64,000 nt of DNA from assembly GCA_902462295.1 (NCBI GenBank), contig CABQAZ010000001.1, positions 62,001-126,000 on the forward strand. Direction: 5' to 3'. Under the pieces are notes generated by a model. The model had not been told where the DNA came from and did no database searches. It was given only the letters and a program-made list of their open reading frames with translations. Of the stretch, positions 47,018-56,099 are shown in pieces. This DNA is from an uncultured Clostridium sp. (lineage in GTDB: Bacteria > Bacillota > Clostridia > TANB77 > CAG-508). A program made the translations under genes and the position numbers. The number at the start of each line of letters is the position of its first letter. Positions within the stretch are counted from its first letter, which is position 1.

Positions 47018-47689
47018 ATGAGTAAAAAATATAGTAATTTTTTAACAATACTCTTAGTAATAATAATAGTAGTGATAATAGGAATAATAGGATTTCTAGG
47101 ATATAAATATTATAAAACATATGTAATAAAAAATAGTTCAGAAAATTTTGTAGATACTTTTGTTGATGGAACATCAGATAGTGAAAGAAAATCTGACAAT
47201 GGTGAACAAGACAATAGTATGTTTGAAGGTGTCGAAGAGGGAAATACTGATGGAAGTAGTTCATCAGGAACAAAGAAAAAACAATACAATGGTTTTGATG
47301 TAGCAGGAACAATAGAAATACCAGCAACAAATATAAAATATCCTATAATTGAACAATATGAATATTCACCAAAAGCATTAGAAACATCAGTAGTTATTTT
47401 ATATGGAGTAGGATTAAATCAAGTAGGAAATACTACAATAGCAGGACATAACTATAGAAACGGATTATTTTTTTCCAATAATAAAAAGTTAAATGTTGGA
47501 GATAAAATATATATTACAGATTCAACAGGAAAAAGACTATCATATACAATATATGATAAACGTGAAGTAGCAGAAAACGAATCTGATTACATAACAAGAG
47601 ATACACAAGGAGCAATAGAAATATCATTAACAACATGTACAGATGATAGTAAAGCAAGAACAATAATATTAGCAAGAGCAGATTCATAA
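47018..47689 (+). CDS. Sortase
   Basis: A 223-residue transpeptidase that attaches surface proteins to the wall. N-terminal membrane anchor (about 9-32), a Ser/Asp-rich linker, and a sortase domain (about 90-223) with catalytic His in TTIAGHNYRNG, Cys in SLTTCTDD and Arg in RTIILAR. Class B or D-like by length; I cannot fix the class. Two surface proteins in this window end in IAPxxLPxAG signals that could be its substrates. It has its own -10 (TATAAT at 46978) and terminator. Confidence 0.88.
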   Translation: MSKKYSNFLTILLVIIIVVIIGIIGFLGYKYYKTYVIKNSSENFVDTFVDGTSDSERKSDNGEQDNSMFEGVEEGNTDGSSSSGTKKKQYNGFDVAGTIEIPATNIKYPIIEQYEYSPKALETSVVILYGVGLNQVGNTTIAGHNYRNGLFFSNNKKLNVGDKIYITDSTGKRLSYTIYDKREVAENESDYITRDTQGAIEISLTTCTDDSKARTIILARADS

Positions 47690-47693
47690 AATC

Positions 47694-47727
47694 GAGAGGA
47701 CATGTTAAAAACATGTTCTCTATTTTT
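47694..47727 (+). terminator. Terminator of the sortase gene
   Basis: An 11-bp stem (GAGGACATGTT with AACATGTTCTC) with T-run. Confidence 0.85.
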
Positions 47728-47758
47728 TATAAATACAAAAAAGAAAGGTTACAAAAAG

Positions 47759-49759
47759 ATGAATAAAAAACAAGCAGAAAAAAGAATAAAAGAATTAAGA
47801 AAAACAGTAGAATACCATGCAAAAAAATATTACGATGATGACAAACCTGAAATAACAGATTTTGAATATGATATGATGATGTTAGAATTAAGAACATTAG
47901 AAAGCCAATATCCAGAATTTATAACAAAAACATCTTTAACACAAAAAGTAGGAGGAACTGTAAAAGAGGGATTTCAAAAGGTAGAACATGAGGTTCCACT
48001 ACAAAGCTTACAAGATGTTTTTAATTTTGAAGAAATAGAAGCATTTGATGAAAGAGTAAAGAAACAAGCAGAAGAAAATGGAATACAAGACATTAAATAT
48101 GTTGTAGAAACTAAAATTGATGGATTATCAGCAGCATTAGAATATGTTGATGGAAAATTTGTTAGAGGAGCAACAAGAGGAAACGGATTAGTTGGAGAAG
48201 ATGTAACAGAAAACTTAAAAACAATAAAAACAATACCACAAGAATTATCAGAGAAAATTAATATAACTGTAAGAGGAGAAGTTTTTATTTCTAAAAAAGA
48301 CTTTGAAAAAATGAATCAAGAAAGAGAAGAAAATGAAGAAGAATTATTTGCAAATGCACGTAATGCAGCGGCAGGTTCATTAAGGCAGTTAGATAGTAGC
48401 ATAGCAAAAAGTAGACCATTGGACATTTATATATTTAATGTTCAAAAAATAGAGGGAAAAGAATTTAATTCACATTTTGAAGAACTTGAATATTTAAATA
48501 AATTGGGATTTAATGTAAATCCTGTACGAATTTATTGTAATACAATAGAAGAAGTAATAAAAGGAATTAATAAAATTGGAGAAGACAGAGAAAATTTAAC
48601 ATTTGGAATTGATGGAGCGGTTGTAAAAGTTGACAATTTGAAATTAAGAGAAATAATGGGAACAACAAGTAAAGTTCCCAAATGGGCAATAGCATATAAA
48701 TATCCTCCAGAAAGAAAAGAGACAATATTAAAAGATATCATATGTCAAGTTGGAAGAACAGGAGTTATAACACCAATGGCAATATTAGAGCCTGTGGAAG
48801 TTGCAGGGTCTACAATCTCAAAAACAACACTTCATAATGAGGATTTTATTAAAGAAAAAGGATTAAAAATAGGAGATAAAGTAATAATACAAAAAGCAGG
48901 GGATGTAATACCTGAAATAGTTGAAACAGTTGTTAATAAAAGGACAGGAGAAGAAAAAGATTTTGAAATGCCACGAGTATGTCCTGTTTGTGGTGCAGAA
49001 GCAATTAGAGAAGAGGGAGAATCTGCTGTAAGATGTACAGGAATTGAATGTCCAGCTAAATTATATAGAAATTTAGTACACTTTGTATCTAGAGAAGCAA
49101 TGAATATAGATGGTCTTGGTGAAAATATTATAGGAGTATTGTTAGAAAAGAAAATGATTTCAAATATTGCTGATATTTATGACTTGAAATTTGAAGATAT
49201 TGCATCACTTAAGAAAAATGGAAAGAAATTTGCTCAAAATTTAATAGATAGCATAAATATAAGTAAAGAAAATGATTTATATAGGTTAATTACAGCATTA
49301 GGGATTAGACATGTAGGAGTAAAAGCAGCAAAGATTTTAGCAAAACAATATGAAGACATGGATACTTTATCAGAAGCAACTATAGAAAGTTTAAGTGAAG
49401 TAGATGAAATTGGTCCTATTGTAGCAAATAGTATAAGAGAATTTTTTGAGCAAGAACAAACTAAAGATTTAATATTGCGTTTAAAAAAAGCAGGGGTTAA
49501 TATGAATAGAATTAAAGATGAAAATGAGGATGATAGATTCTCAGGAAAAACCTTTGTATTAACAGGTTCTCTTGAAAAATATTCAAGAGATGAAGTAGCA
49601 GATATAATAGAAAAATTTGGAGGGAAAACTTCAAGTTCTGTATCTAAGAAAACAAGTTATGTTTTAGCTGGTGAATCTGCAGGAAGTAAACTTGTAAAAG
49701 CCCAGAAGTTGGGGGTACAAATAATAACAGAAGAAGAATTTGAAAAAATGTGTTTATAA
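47759..49759 (+). CDS. ligA: NAD-dependent DNA ligase
   Basis: A 666-residue replication ligase. Adenylation domain with the lysine motif ETKIDGLS (about 116-123), OB fold, zinc finger with four cysteines (CPVCG and C-x-x-x-x-C), helix-hairpin-helix repeats, and a C-terminal BRCT domain starting FSGKTFVLTGSLEKY. The ATG 47759 is the family start; an upstream open stretch overlaps the terminator and is not coding. GAAAGG ribosome site. Confidence 0.97.
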   Translation: MNKKQAEKRIKELRKTVEYHAKKYYDDDKPEITDFEYDMMMLELRTLESQYPEFITKTSLTQKVGGTVKEGFQKVEHEVPLQSLQDVFNFEEIEAFDERVKKQAEENGIQDIKYVVETKIDGLSAALEYVDGKFVRGATRGNGLVGEDVTENLKTIKTIPQELSEKINITVRGEVFISKKDFEKMNQEREENEEELFANARNAAAGSLRQLDSSIAKSRPLDIYIFNVQKIEGKEFNSHFEELEYLNKLGFNVNPVRIYCNTIEEVIKGINKIGEDRENLTFGIDGAVVKVDNLKLREIMGTTSKVPKWAIAYKYPPERKETILKDIICQVGRTGVITPMAILEPVEVAGSTISKTTLHNEDFIKEKGLKIGDKVIIQKAGDVIPEIVETVVNKRTGEEKDFEMPRVCPVCGAEAIREEGESAVRCTGIECPAKLYRNLVHFVSREAMNIDGLGENIIGVLLEKKMISNIADIYDLKFEDIASLKKNGKKFAQNLIDSINISKENDLYRLITALGIRHVGVKAAKILAKQYEDMDTLSEATIESLSEVDEIGPIVANSIREFFEQEQTKDLILRLKKAGVNMNRIKDENEDDRFSGKTFVLTGSLEKYSRDEVADIIEKFGGKTSSSVSKKTSYVLAGESAGSKLVKAQKLGVQIITEEEFEKMCL

Positions 49760-49793
49760 AAATAATTTTATTTTTTTAGAAAGAGGAACTTAT

Positions 49794-50048
49794 ATGGAAA
49801 ACTATACATTTGAAGATATGTGGTTAGACCTAAAAAATGGTTATCAAATATATTACACATATGTAAGAAATAGATATGTTTTATTTAGAACAGCAAAGAA
49901 TTGTTATACACAAAAATTATTAACAGATAATCCTAAAAATCCACAACCAAGAATGACTATGATTACTTTAAAAAGAGTAAAAGAAATATTTCCTTATATG
50001 GAAGATATAGAGTATAAGGTAGGAAATGATGTGGATTTCAATATTTAG
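49794..50048 (+). CDS. Small uncharacterised protein after ligA
   Basis: An 84-residue protein rich in aromatic residues, no known family. The ATG at 49794 has an AAAGAGG site about eight bases before it and is preferred to the frame start inside ligA. Probably cotranscribed with ligA and ended by the next terminator. Confidence 0.65.
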   Translation: MENYTFEDMWLDLKNGYQIYYTYVRNRYVLFRTAKNCYTQKLLTDNPKNPQPRMTMITLKRVKEIFPYMEDIEYKVGNDVDFNI

Positions 50049-50068
50049 CAATATATAGATAGAAGAGT

Positions 50069-50101
50069 AAAAAGCACAAGGTATTAATCTTGTGCTTTTG
50101 A
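50069..50101 (+). terminator. Terminator of the ligA unit
   Basis: AAAAGCACAAG pairs with CTTGTGCTTTT (11 bp). Confidence 0.85.
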
Positions 50102-50111
50102 TGTTCACTTT

Positions 50112-51317
50112 TTAGGGATTATTTTTTAATTTTTGATTTTGTTTTTCATTATACATTTTTTTATCTGCTTCTTTTTTGGCATCTTTTAAAGAAAAAGTTT
50201 TTTTGTTTTCAGGTTTATATATAGATACTCCATATGATATATGAGGCAATCTATTTTTCTTTGCTCTTGCTTCTTCAAGGTTATCAATAAACTTTCTATT
50301 AACAGAATCAATATCAACATCCTTTTTGTCTATATTGATAATAACAGCAAACTCATCTCCGCCCATTCGATAGCACTTTCCGAAATCCTTGTAACTATAT
50401 TTTATTATAATAGCGACAGTTTTTAATACCTTATCACCAAAGTGATGACCATATGTATCATTAATAATTTTAAAGTCATTTATATCCATAATAATTATAA
50501 TGCATTTTTTATTTTCGTTATCATGGTTTGTAATATATTCATTAAAACTATTTTGATTTAGTAAACCTGTCAAACCGTCAATACAACCATAGAAATCATT
50601 ATAATATATGTATATGAATAACGATGTTACAGCTATGGTTATCCAACAAGTTTTTATTTCATAATGAATAATTTGTATGGTTCCTCCTAAAAACGTAAAA
50701 GCCATGATTTCTAAAAGTTTTAATTTACTTCCAATATTATCAAATTTTTTGCTGTATTGAAAGGCATTAGCAAACATATAAAGTGTGGTTATTGCAAATG
50801 TTGACACATAGATATCATACATCATTTTATTATAAAACCGGCTTATGTTGGATTGATTGATTAAACCAAATCCTAGTAAAATTCCACTACATATTACATA
50901 GAACCTTACTAATATCCATAATATTTTTATATATTTTGCCTGCTTTTCCTTAGATGAAAGAAAATAATTTTTAAATTTTATAAGTATTTGGATAGCTTCA
51001 TAAATTGTACGGTTATATGTACTAGATTCATATACTGCTTCTAATTCTTCATCCTCAAATAATGTTTTAGATACAATAAGAGGAATTATTGGAACAAATA
51101 TAAATTTTATTAGTTCCAGAACTGAAGTAAATGTACTTTTTTCCAGTTTAACACACAGCCATTCACATGACATTCCTATGATAACAAGAATAAAAGCAAT
51201 AATTAATCCTTTATGTTTTTTACTTTTCCGTAATTTGCTATTTGAGTAAACAGCTGTTATCAAAATGGTCATAATAAAAATACTTAAGATTACGATTGAA
51301 TAATAATAATAATTCAT
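50112..51317 (-). CDS. Membrane diguanylate cyclase (GGDEF)
   Basis: A 401-residue protein with about seven N-terminal transmembrane segments (residues 1-235) and a GGDEF domain (about 238-395) that makes c-di-GMP. DGLTGLLNQNSF, MDINDFKIINDTYGHHFGD and YRMGGDEFAV are intact, so it should be active. No R-x-x-D inhibitory site is seen five residues before GGDEF. Stands alone on the minus strand. Confidence 0.92.
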   Translation of the reverse strand: MNYYYYSIVILSIFIMTILITAVYSNSKLRKSKKHKGLIIAFILVIIGMSCEWLCVKLEKSTFTSVLELIKFIFVPIIPLIVSKTLFEDEELEAVYESSTYNRTIYEAIQILIKFKNYFLSSKEKQAKYIKILWILVRFYVICSGILLGFGLINQSNISRFYNKMMYDIYVSTFAITTLYMFANAFQYSKKFDNIGSKLKLLEIMAFTFLGGTIQIIHYEIKTCWITIAVTSLFIYIYYNDFYGCIDGLTGLLNQNSFNEYITNHDNENKKCIIIIMDINDFKIINDTYGHHFGDKVLKTVAIIIKYSYKDFGKCYRMGGDEFAVIINIDKKDVDIDSVNRKFIDNLEEARAKKNRLPHISYGVSIYKPENKKTFSLKDAKKEADKKMYNEKQNQKLKNNP

Positions 51318-51550
51318 AATTTTTCTCTCCTTTGTATAACCCCTTATTTTGTGAACCTAATTCAAAATGATGAACTAGTAATAAAATTTTAACTGACTTA
51401 TTATAGCACAAAGATAAAGATAATTCAATTATTTGTTATAAAAGTCAATCAAAAAAAATAAAAAAAGAGTTTTAACATTGAAAAAGAAATGTTTTTAAGA
51501 TATAATAACAATGTCATTTGTATAATTGAAAGTGATAAAGGAGAAGAGAT

Positions 51551-52387
51551 ATGGAGATAATAGACGGAAAAAAGCTAGCAAAAGAAATAAGAGAAAAATT
51601 AAAAATAGAATGTAAAGAAATAAAAGAAAAAGGAATAAATCCAAAGTTCGCAGTAATAATGGTAGGAAATGACAAGGCATCACAAATATATGTAAAAAAT
51701 AAAAGTAAGGTATGTGAAGAAATAGGAATAGAATGTATGGAATATTTTCTAAATGAAAATATAAAGCAAGAAGAATTAATAAAAAAAATAGAAGAATTAA
51801 ATAATGATAAAACAATTCATGGAATATTATTACAGAGTCCTATTCCAGACGGATTAGATATAAATGAAGCATTTAGAACAATAGCACCTGAAAAAGATGT
51901 TGACGGTTTTAATCCTGTAAATGTAGGAAAATTGTGTTTAAATCAAGATACATTTGTTTCATGTACACCATATGGGATTATGAAAATGTTTGAAGCATAT
52001 GATATTGATTTAACTGGAAAAAATGTAACAATTATTGGCAGAAGCAATATTGTTGGAAAACCATTAATTCAATGTTGTTTAAATAAAAATGCAACAGTTA
52101 CAGTTTGTCATTCAAAAACAACAAACCTAAAGGAACATACAAAAAATGCGGATATTGTTATTTCAGCAATAGGTAAACCTAGATTTATAACTGTAGATAT
52201 GATAAAAAAAGATGCAGTTGTAATTGATGTTGGAATTAACAGAACTGATGACGGAAAAATAATAGGAGATGTGGATTTTGATAATGTAAGTAAAAAAGCA
52301 AGTTATATAACTCCGGTTCCAGGTGGGGTGGGACCAATGACTATTGCAATGCTTATGAATAATGTAATAAAAGCAACTAAGAGATAA
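51551..52387 (+). CDS. folD: Methylene-THF dehydrogenase/cyclohydrolase FolD
   Basis: A 278-residue bifunctional enzyme linking 5,10-methylene-THF and 10-formyl-THF. Catalytic Lys in YVKNKSKVCEEIGIE (about 51-65), QSPIPDGLD, the IGRSNIVGKP nucleotide loop, and PVPGGVGPMTIAML near the end are all present. Single gene with its own terminator. Confidence 0.97.
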   Translation: MEIIDGKKLAKEIREKLKIECKEIKEKGINPKFAVIMVGNDKASQIYVKNKSKVCEEIGIECMEYFLNENIKQEELIKKIEELNNDKTIHGILLQSPIPDGLDINEAFRTIAPEKDVDGFNPVNVGKLCLNQDTFVSCTPYGIMKMFEAYDIDLTGKNVTIIGRSNIVGKPLIQCCLNKNATVTVCHSKTTNLKEHTKNADIVISAIGKPRFITVDMIKKDAVVIDVGINRTDDGKIIGDVDFDNVSKKASYITPVPGGVGPMTIAMLMNNVIKATKR

Positions 52388-52410
52388 AAAATAAAAATAG
52401 GTTTAGGGGG

Positions 52411-52445
52411 CATATATAGATATTAAGTCTATATATGTTTTTTGT
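52411..52445 (+). terminator. Terminator of folD
   Basis: CATATATAGA pairs with TCTATATATG, followed by seven T. Confidence 0.8.
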
Positions 52446-52484
52446 GTTTTTACAATAAAAAAAGAATAAGAAAGGAAAGCTGAA

Positions 52485-53171
52485 ATGAGAATAGAAGAAA
52501 TATCAATAAATTCAAAAAAATATCCAGAGCAATTAAGAAATATATATAAACCACCATTAAAATTATATGTATTAGGAAATAAGGAATTATTATATCAAAA
52601 AGGAATTGCAATAGTAGGTGCTAGAAAAGCAACTCAATATGGTAAAAATACAGCATATAAGATTTCGAGTGAATTAAGTAAAAAAGGTATTAATATAATA
52701 AGTGGTTTAGCTATTGGAATTGATACATGTGCACATATAGGAGCTGTACAAAATGTAAATAATGAAAAAGTATTATTAAATAATTCTAATATAGGACGAA
52801 CGATAGCTGTTCTAGGAAGTGGAATAGATAAAATATATCCAAAAGATAATATAGAATTAGCAAGAAATATAATAAAATCAGGAGGTTGTATAATTTCTGA
52901 ATACCCAATAGGAACCAAACCAGAAAAAATACATTTTCCACAAAGAAATAGAATAATAAGTGCATTATCAATGGGAGTATTAGTTGTAGAAGCAAGCAAA
53001 AAGAGTGGAGCACTAATAACTGCAGAATTTGCATTGGAACAGGGAAGAGAAGTATTTGCAATTCCTGGTAATATCGATAGAATAGAGAGTGAAGGGTGTA
53101 ATGAATTGATTAGAGATGGTGCTAATATGGTAACATCTTATAAAGATATAATAGAATATATAAATATTTGA
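52485..53171 (+). CDS. dprA: DNA-processing protein DprA (short form)
   Basis: A 228-residue Rossmann-fold protein that loads RecA on incoming single-stranded DNA. Motifs IAIVGARKATQYG (about 40-52), SGLAIGIDTCAHIGA (about 74-88), VLGSGIDKIYP (about 108-118) and KKSGALITAEFALEQGREVFA are clear. It has neither the SAM-like N-terminal domain nor the C-terminal winged helix of longer DprA. Confidence 0.94.
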   Translation: MRIEEISINSKKYPEQLRNIYKPPLKLYVLGNKELLYQKGIAIVGARKATQYGKNTAYKISSELSKKGINIISGLAIGIDTCAHIGAVQNVNNEKVLLNNSNIGRTIAVLGSGIDKIYPKDNIELARNIIKSGGCIISEYPIGTKPEKIHFPQRNRIISALSMGVLVVEASKKSGALITAEFALEQGREVFAIPGNIDRIESEGCNELIRDGANMVTSYKDIIEYINI

Positions 53172-53233
53172 TTTTGAAATAAGGTATCAAAAAATCATCA
53201 AAACCATTAAAAGTATAATATTTATGTATTGAC

Positions 53234-53262
53234 TTGAAAAAGATTAAAGAAATGTGTATACT
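53234..53262 (+). promoter_or_regulatory. Promoter of the DnaB-like gene
   Basis: TTGAAA and TATACT with 17 bases between, preceded by TGTG at the -10; 36 bases before the start. Confidence 0.55.
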
Positions 53263-53297
53263 AAAATAGAAATATACTCAGAAAGGATGAGAAAAAT

Positions 53298-55082
53298 ATG
53301 GAAAACGATAGATTAGAAAGTTTAATCAATTTAATAAAAAAAATAGAAGTAACAGATGAAAATAAAGAACAAGTAGATGAAATGAAAGACTTAATAGAGC
53401 AAAAAAGGTATGCAGAGGTAATAAAAATATTAAATGAATTAAAATTAGAAAGAAAAATAAAAATTAAAAATGATGTTTATGAAGATAGTGAAGAAGAAGT
53501 GGAAGAAGATGATGATGACGATGAAGAAGATGATGATAATAATGAAGAGGAAGTAATTAAAGAAAAAAATAATGGAATATATCCTAAAGAGCTTTCAAAT
53601 ATTGCATTAGAAGAGAAATATATAGGATTATTACTAGAAAATCCAAAAGCAATATCAATGTATTACATTTTGCATGAAGATTGTTATTTTGAAAGTGATA
53701 AATTATTAAATATATATAAAAGTATTCTATTTACAGAGGGGCAAGCATATGCACCACAAATTGCAAAAAATGAATTTAATTTTGCAAAAGAAGATACAGA
53801 AACATATAAACAAAAAATGCAACTTAAAGAAAAAGCCAAAAAAGGTAGATACGAATTTGAAAAGATATATATAGAGCTAAGAAAATTATTTGAGATAAGA
53901 AAGAACTATTTAACAAACCCAATAAAAAATACTCAAAAACAGATAGTAGGAATTTTGAAATATGAATTATATTCTCAAATGACAATACAAGAAATAAAAG
54001 ATGCAATTATACAAATAACAACAACAGAAAAATTTAAGAGAGCAATATTAAATAATAATATCACTGATTTTTTATTAACAGGAGATAATAGTTTAACAAC
54101 AGGATTAAAATTACCATTTCCGATATTAAGTAGTGTTTTTAAAGGGATAAGAAAAGGAGAAACAATGGCATATGCAATGCCATCAAATTCGGGAAAAAGT
54201 AGATTTACAATAAACCTAGCATCATATTTAGCATTTATACATAAGAAAAAAGTTTTAATAATATCTAATGAAATGTCAGAAGAAAAAATGAAATTATGTT
54301 TAATAACTACTATATTGAATAATAAAGAAATTCAAAAATTACATGGACAAGAGATATCAAAAACAGAAGGAGAATTATTAGAATTTAAGTTTAGACCAGA
54401 TGATGGAAAAAATGTAGAAGTTGATGAAGATGGATTTGTAAAAAAACAAGAGGGAGAAAGTCAAAAAGCATTTTCTAAAAGACTTATAGAAATATCAAGT
54501 GAATTTAAACAAACAATAATGGTTACAGATTGGATAGATAAACAAATAAAAAATTCAATATATTTTGTAAATATTACAAATCATACAAATGATGAATTAG
54601 AAAAAGTTATTTTAAATTATTATTATAAAGAAAAAATAGAGTATATGTTTTATGATACATTAAAAACAGACACTGAAAATATAGGAAATGGAGAAGAAAT
54701 AAAAAAGACGGCTACTATTCTTTCTAATTTAGCACAAAATTTAAAAATATTTATTGCATCATCTTTACAATTAACAGAAAGTGATACATTACCAATAAAT
54801 TTAAATATAAATGATTTAGCTGTTAGTAGAACAGTAAAAGAAGTACTTGATACTTTGTGCTTGATAAAACAAATACATAATGAGGATTTAGACAAATATG
54901 AATATTCTTTAGAAGAAGTGGATACTAAATTCTATGATTTGAAAAAGTACAAGGATCCAGATGTAAGGTACTATGCTTGTGTTGTAGATAAAAATAGAGC
55001 AGGAGCAAAACCTAAAGTTCTTTTTAGATTAAATTTAGCATATAATATGTGGGAGGAATTAGGATATTTAAGATTAAAATAA
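53298..55082 (+). CDS. DnaB-like RecA-fold ATPase
   Basis: A 594-residue protein resembling replicative helicase DnaB but divergent. An unusual run of Asp and Glu (about 60-95) follows a short helical start. The DnaB-type N-terminal domain begins NIALEEKYIGLLLENP, and the RecA core has Walker A AMPSNSGKSR (about 292-301, Ala in place of the first Gly) and VLIISNEMSE. A QL-T-E-S block (H4-like) is near residue 495. It may be a second, specialised helicase or ATPase. Own promoter and terminator; not element cargo by position. Confidence 0.75.
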   Translation: MENDRLESLINLIKKIEVTDENKEQVDEMKDLIEQKRYAEVIKILNELKLERKIKIKNDVYEDSEEEVEEDDDDDEEDDDNNEEEVIKEKNNGIYPKELSNIALEEKYIGLLLENPKAISMYYILHEDCYFESDKLLNIYKSILFTEGQAYAPQIAKNEFNFAKEDTETYKQKMQLKEKAKKGRYEFEKIYIELRKLFEIRKNYLTNPIKNTQKQIVGILKYELYSQMTIQEIKDAIIQITTTEKFKRAILNNNITDFLLTGDNSLTTGLKLPFPILSSVFKGIRKGETMAYAMPSNSGKSRFTINLASYLAFIHKKKVLIISNEMSEEKMKLCLITTILNNKEIQKLHGQEISKTEGELLEFKFRPDDGKNVEVDEDGFVKKQEGESQKAFSKRLIEISSEFKQTIMVTDWIDKQIKNSIYFVNITNHTNDELEKVILNYYYKEKIEYMFYDTLKTDTENIGNGEEIKKTATILSNLAQNLKIFIASSLQLTESDTLPINLNINDLAVSRTVKEVLDTLCLIKQIHNEDLDKYEYSLEEVDTKFYDLKKYKDPDVRYYACVVDKNRAGAKPKVLFRLNLAYNMWEELGYLRLK

Positions 55083-55093
55083 AAATATAGATT

Positions 55094-55138
55094 AAAAAAC
55101 CAAATTATTAAACCAAAAAGTTTAAGATTTGGTTTTTT
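55094..55138 (+). terminator. Terminator of the DnaB-like gene
   Basis: AAAAAACCAAAT pairs with ATTTGGTTTTTT across a 21-base loop. Confidence 0.75.
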
Positions 55139-55169
55139 ATGTATTTTAGTAAAAATATATAATATAGTA

Positions 55170-55198
55170 TTGACAATTAATTTAGCACGTGATAAAAT
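55170..55198 (+). promoter_or_regulatory. Promoter of the 163-residue protein
   Basis: Perfect TTGACA and TAAAAT with a 17-base spacer, 28 bases before the start. Confidence 0.65.
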
Positions 55199-55225
55199 GC
55201 TTTCAAAATTAAGGAGGAATAAATT

Positions 55226-55717
55226 ATGAATTTAGTAAATGAAATTAGAGAAAAACAAAATGAAATTATTATGATAGTAAATACATTGTTTGATGAGTTG
55301 GTGAATGAGGTATCTAATATAAAAGTAGAGCAAAATGAAAAAATAAATAATTTTGAAAATATTTTACCATTATCAAATACAAAAGTTTTTAAAGGAAAAA
55401 AACCAATAGCTGTTATATTTGGAGAAAATAGAATAAAAACACCAACATGGAAAATAGTCATAGAAACAATTTTAAAGGAAGTATTAAAAGAAGAGAATAT
55501 GAAAGAAAAGCTATATGATTTAAGTGATAAATTATTAGGAAGAAAAAGAACAAGACTATCTGAATCTCCAGAGGAAATGCGTAAACCTTTAAAATTAGAT
55601 GATAATTTGTATATAGAAACTCACTATGATACAGAAACACTAATGAATCTTCTATTACAAATATTAAATGACATATCATATAACTATAAAGATATTAAAG
55701 TTGCAATAAGAAATTAG
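55226..55717 (+). CDS. Conserved hypothetical protein (ETHYDTETL type)
   Basis: A 163-residue soluble protein. The blocks FKGKKPIAVIFGENR (about 52-66), L-G-R-x-R-x-x-L-S (about 108-116), and ETHYDTETLMNLL (about 131-143) match a widespread Firmicute family of unknown function. Strong AAGGAGG site; single gene just before spoIIID. Confidence 0.75.
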   Translation: MNLVNEIREKQNEIIMIVNTLFDELVNEVSNIKVEQNEKINNFENILPLSNTKVFKGKKPIAVIFGENRIKTPTWKIVIETILKEVLKEENMKEKLYDLSDKLLGRKRTRLSESPEEMRKPLKLDDNLYIETHYDTETLMNLLLQILNDISYNYKDIKVAIRN

Positions 55718-55762
55718 AAAGATAAACTAAATAACAGAATTTTTAAATATCTATATATGTTC

Positions 55763-55788
55763 TAGGACAACTCTTATATGAATACAAT
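55763..55788 (+). promoter_or_regulatory. Probable SigE promoter and SpoIIID box of spoIIID
   Basis: TAGGACAACT (55763-55772) fits the SpoIIID binding consensus WWRRACARNY at every position. AATACAAT (55781-55788) matches the SigE -10 CATACAMT in seven of eight positions. The -35 itself is weak and is covered by the SpoIIID box, as expected for positive self-control known from Bacillus. The -10 lies in one arm of a 10-bp inverted repeat (55776-55785 with 55799-55808). Confidence 0.45.
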
Positions 55789-55820
55789 TAAACAAAAAGT
55801 ATTCATATGGGGGTTTCATA

Positions 55821-56093
55821 ATGAAAAAAAATGTTTTACATAGTGCGTCAATCATAGGGAAAAAGGAAATAGAAGAACGTGCAATAAATTTGGCGCAATA
55901 TATTATAGATTCAAAAGATACAGTAAGAGGAGCAGCAAAGAAATTTTGTATAAGTAAAAGTACAGTACACAAAGACATAACACTCCAGAACGGTAGAAAA
56001 ATAGAACAAGTCATTCCTGAAAGTATTGAAATTAAAAAAGTTTTTCTAGCAGAGAAGAATCCAGTTGTTAAATTAGGATTGATAATTAAATAA
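55821..56093 (+). CDS. spoIIID: 5' part of spoIIID, interrupted by element 3
   Basis: N-terminal half of SpoIIID, the mother-cell transcription regulator acting after SigE. Up to residue 52 it follows the family (IIGKKEIEERAINLAQYIID, then T-V-R-G-A-A-K-K-F-C-I-S-K-S-T-V-H-K-D), that is, up to the recognition helix. From 55976 the frame reads element DNA and stops at 56093, giving a 90-residue chimera without the C-terminal helices. Joining 55821-55975 with 63538-63667 restores a 94-residue SpoIIID (Bacillus has 93). GGGGG ribosome site seven bases before ATG. Confidence 0.93.
   Translation: MKKNVLHSASIIGKKEIEERAINLAQYIIDSKDTVRGAAKKFCISKSTVHKDITLQNGRKIEQVIPESIEIKKVFLAEKNPVVKLGLIIK
55962..55975 (+). 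other. attL of element 3
   Basis: ACAGTACACAAAGA, identical to 63524-63537. It encodes T-V-H-K of the SpoIIID recognition helix. Confidence 0.88.
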
Positions 56094-56099
56094 ATAAGA

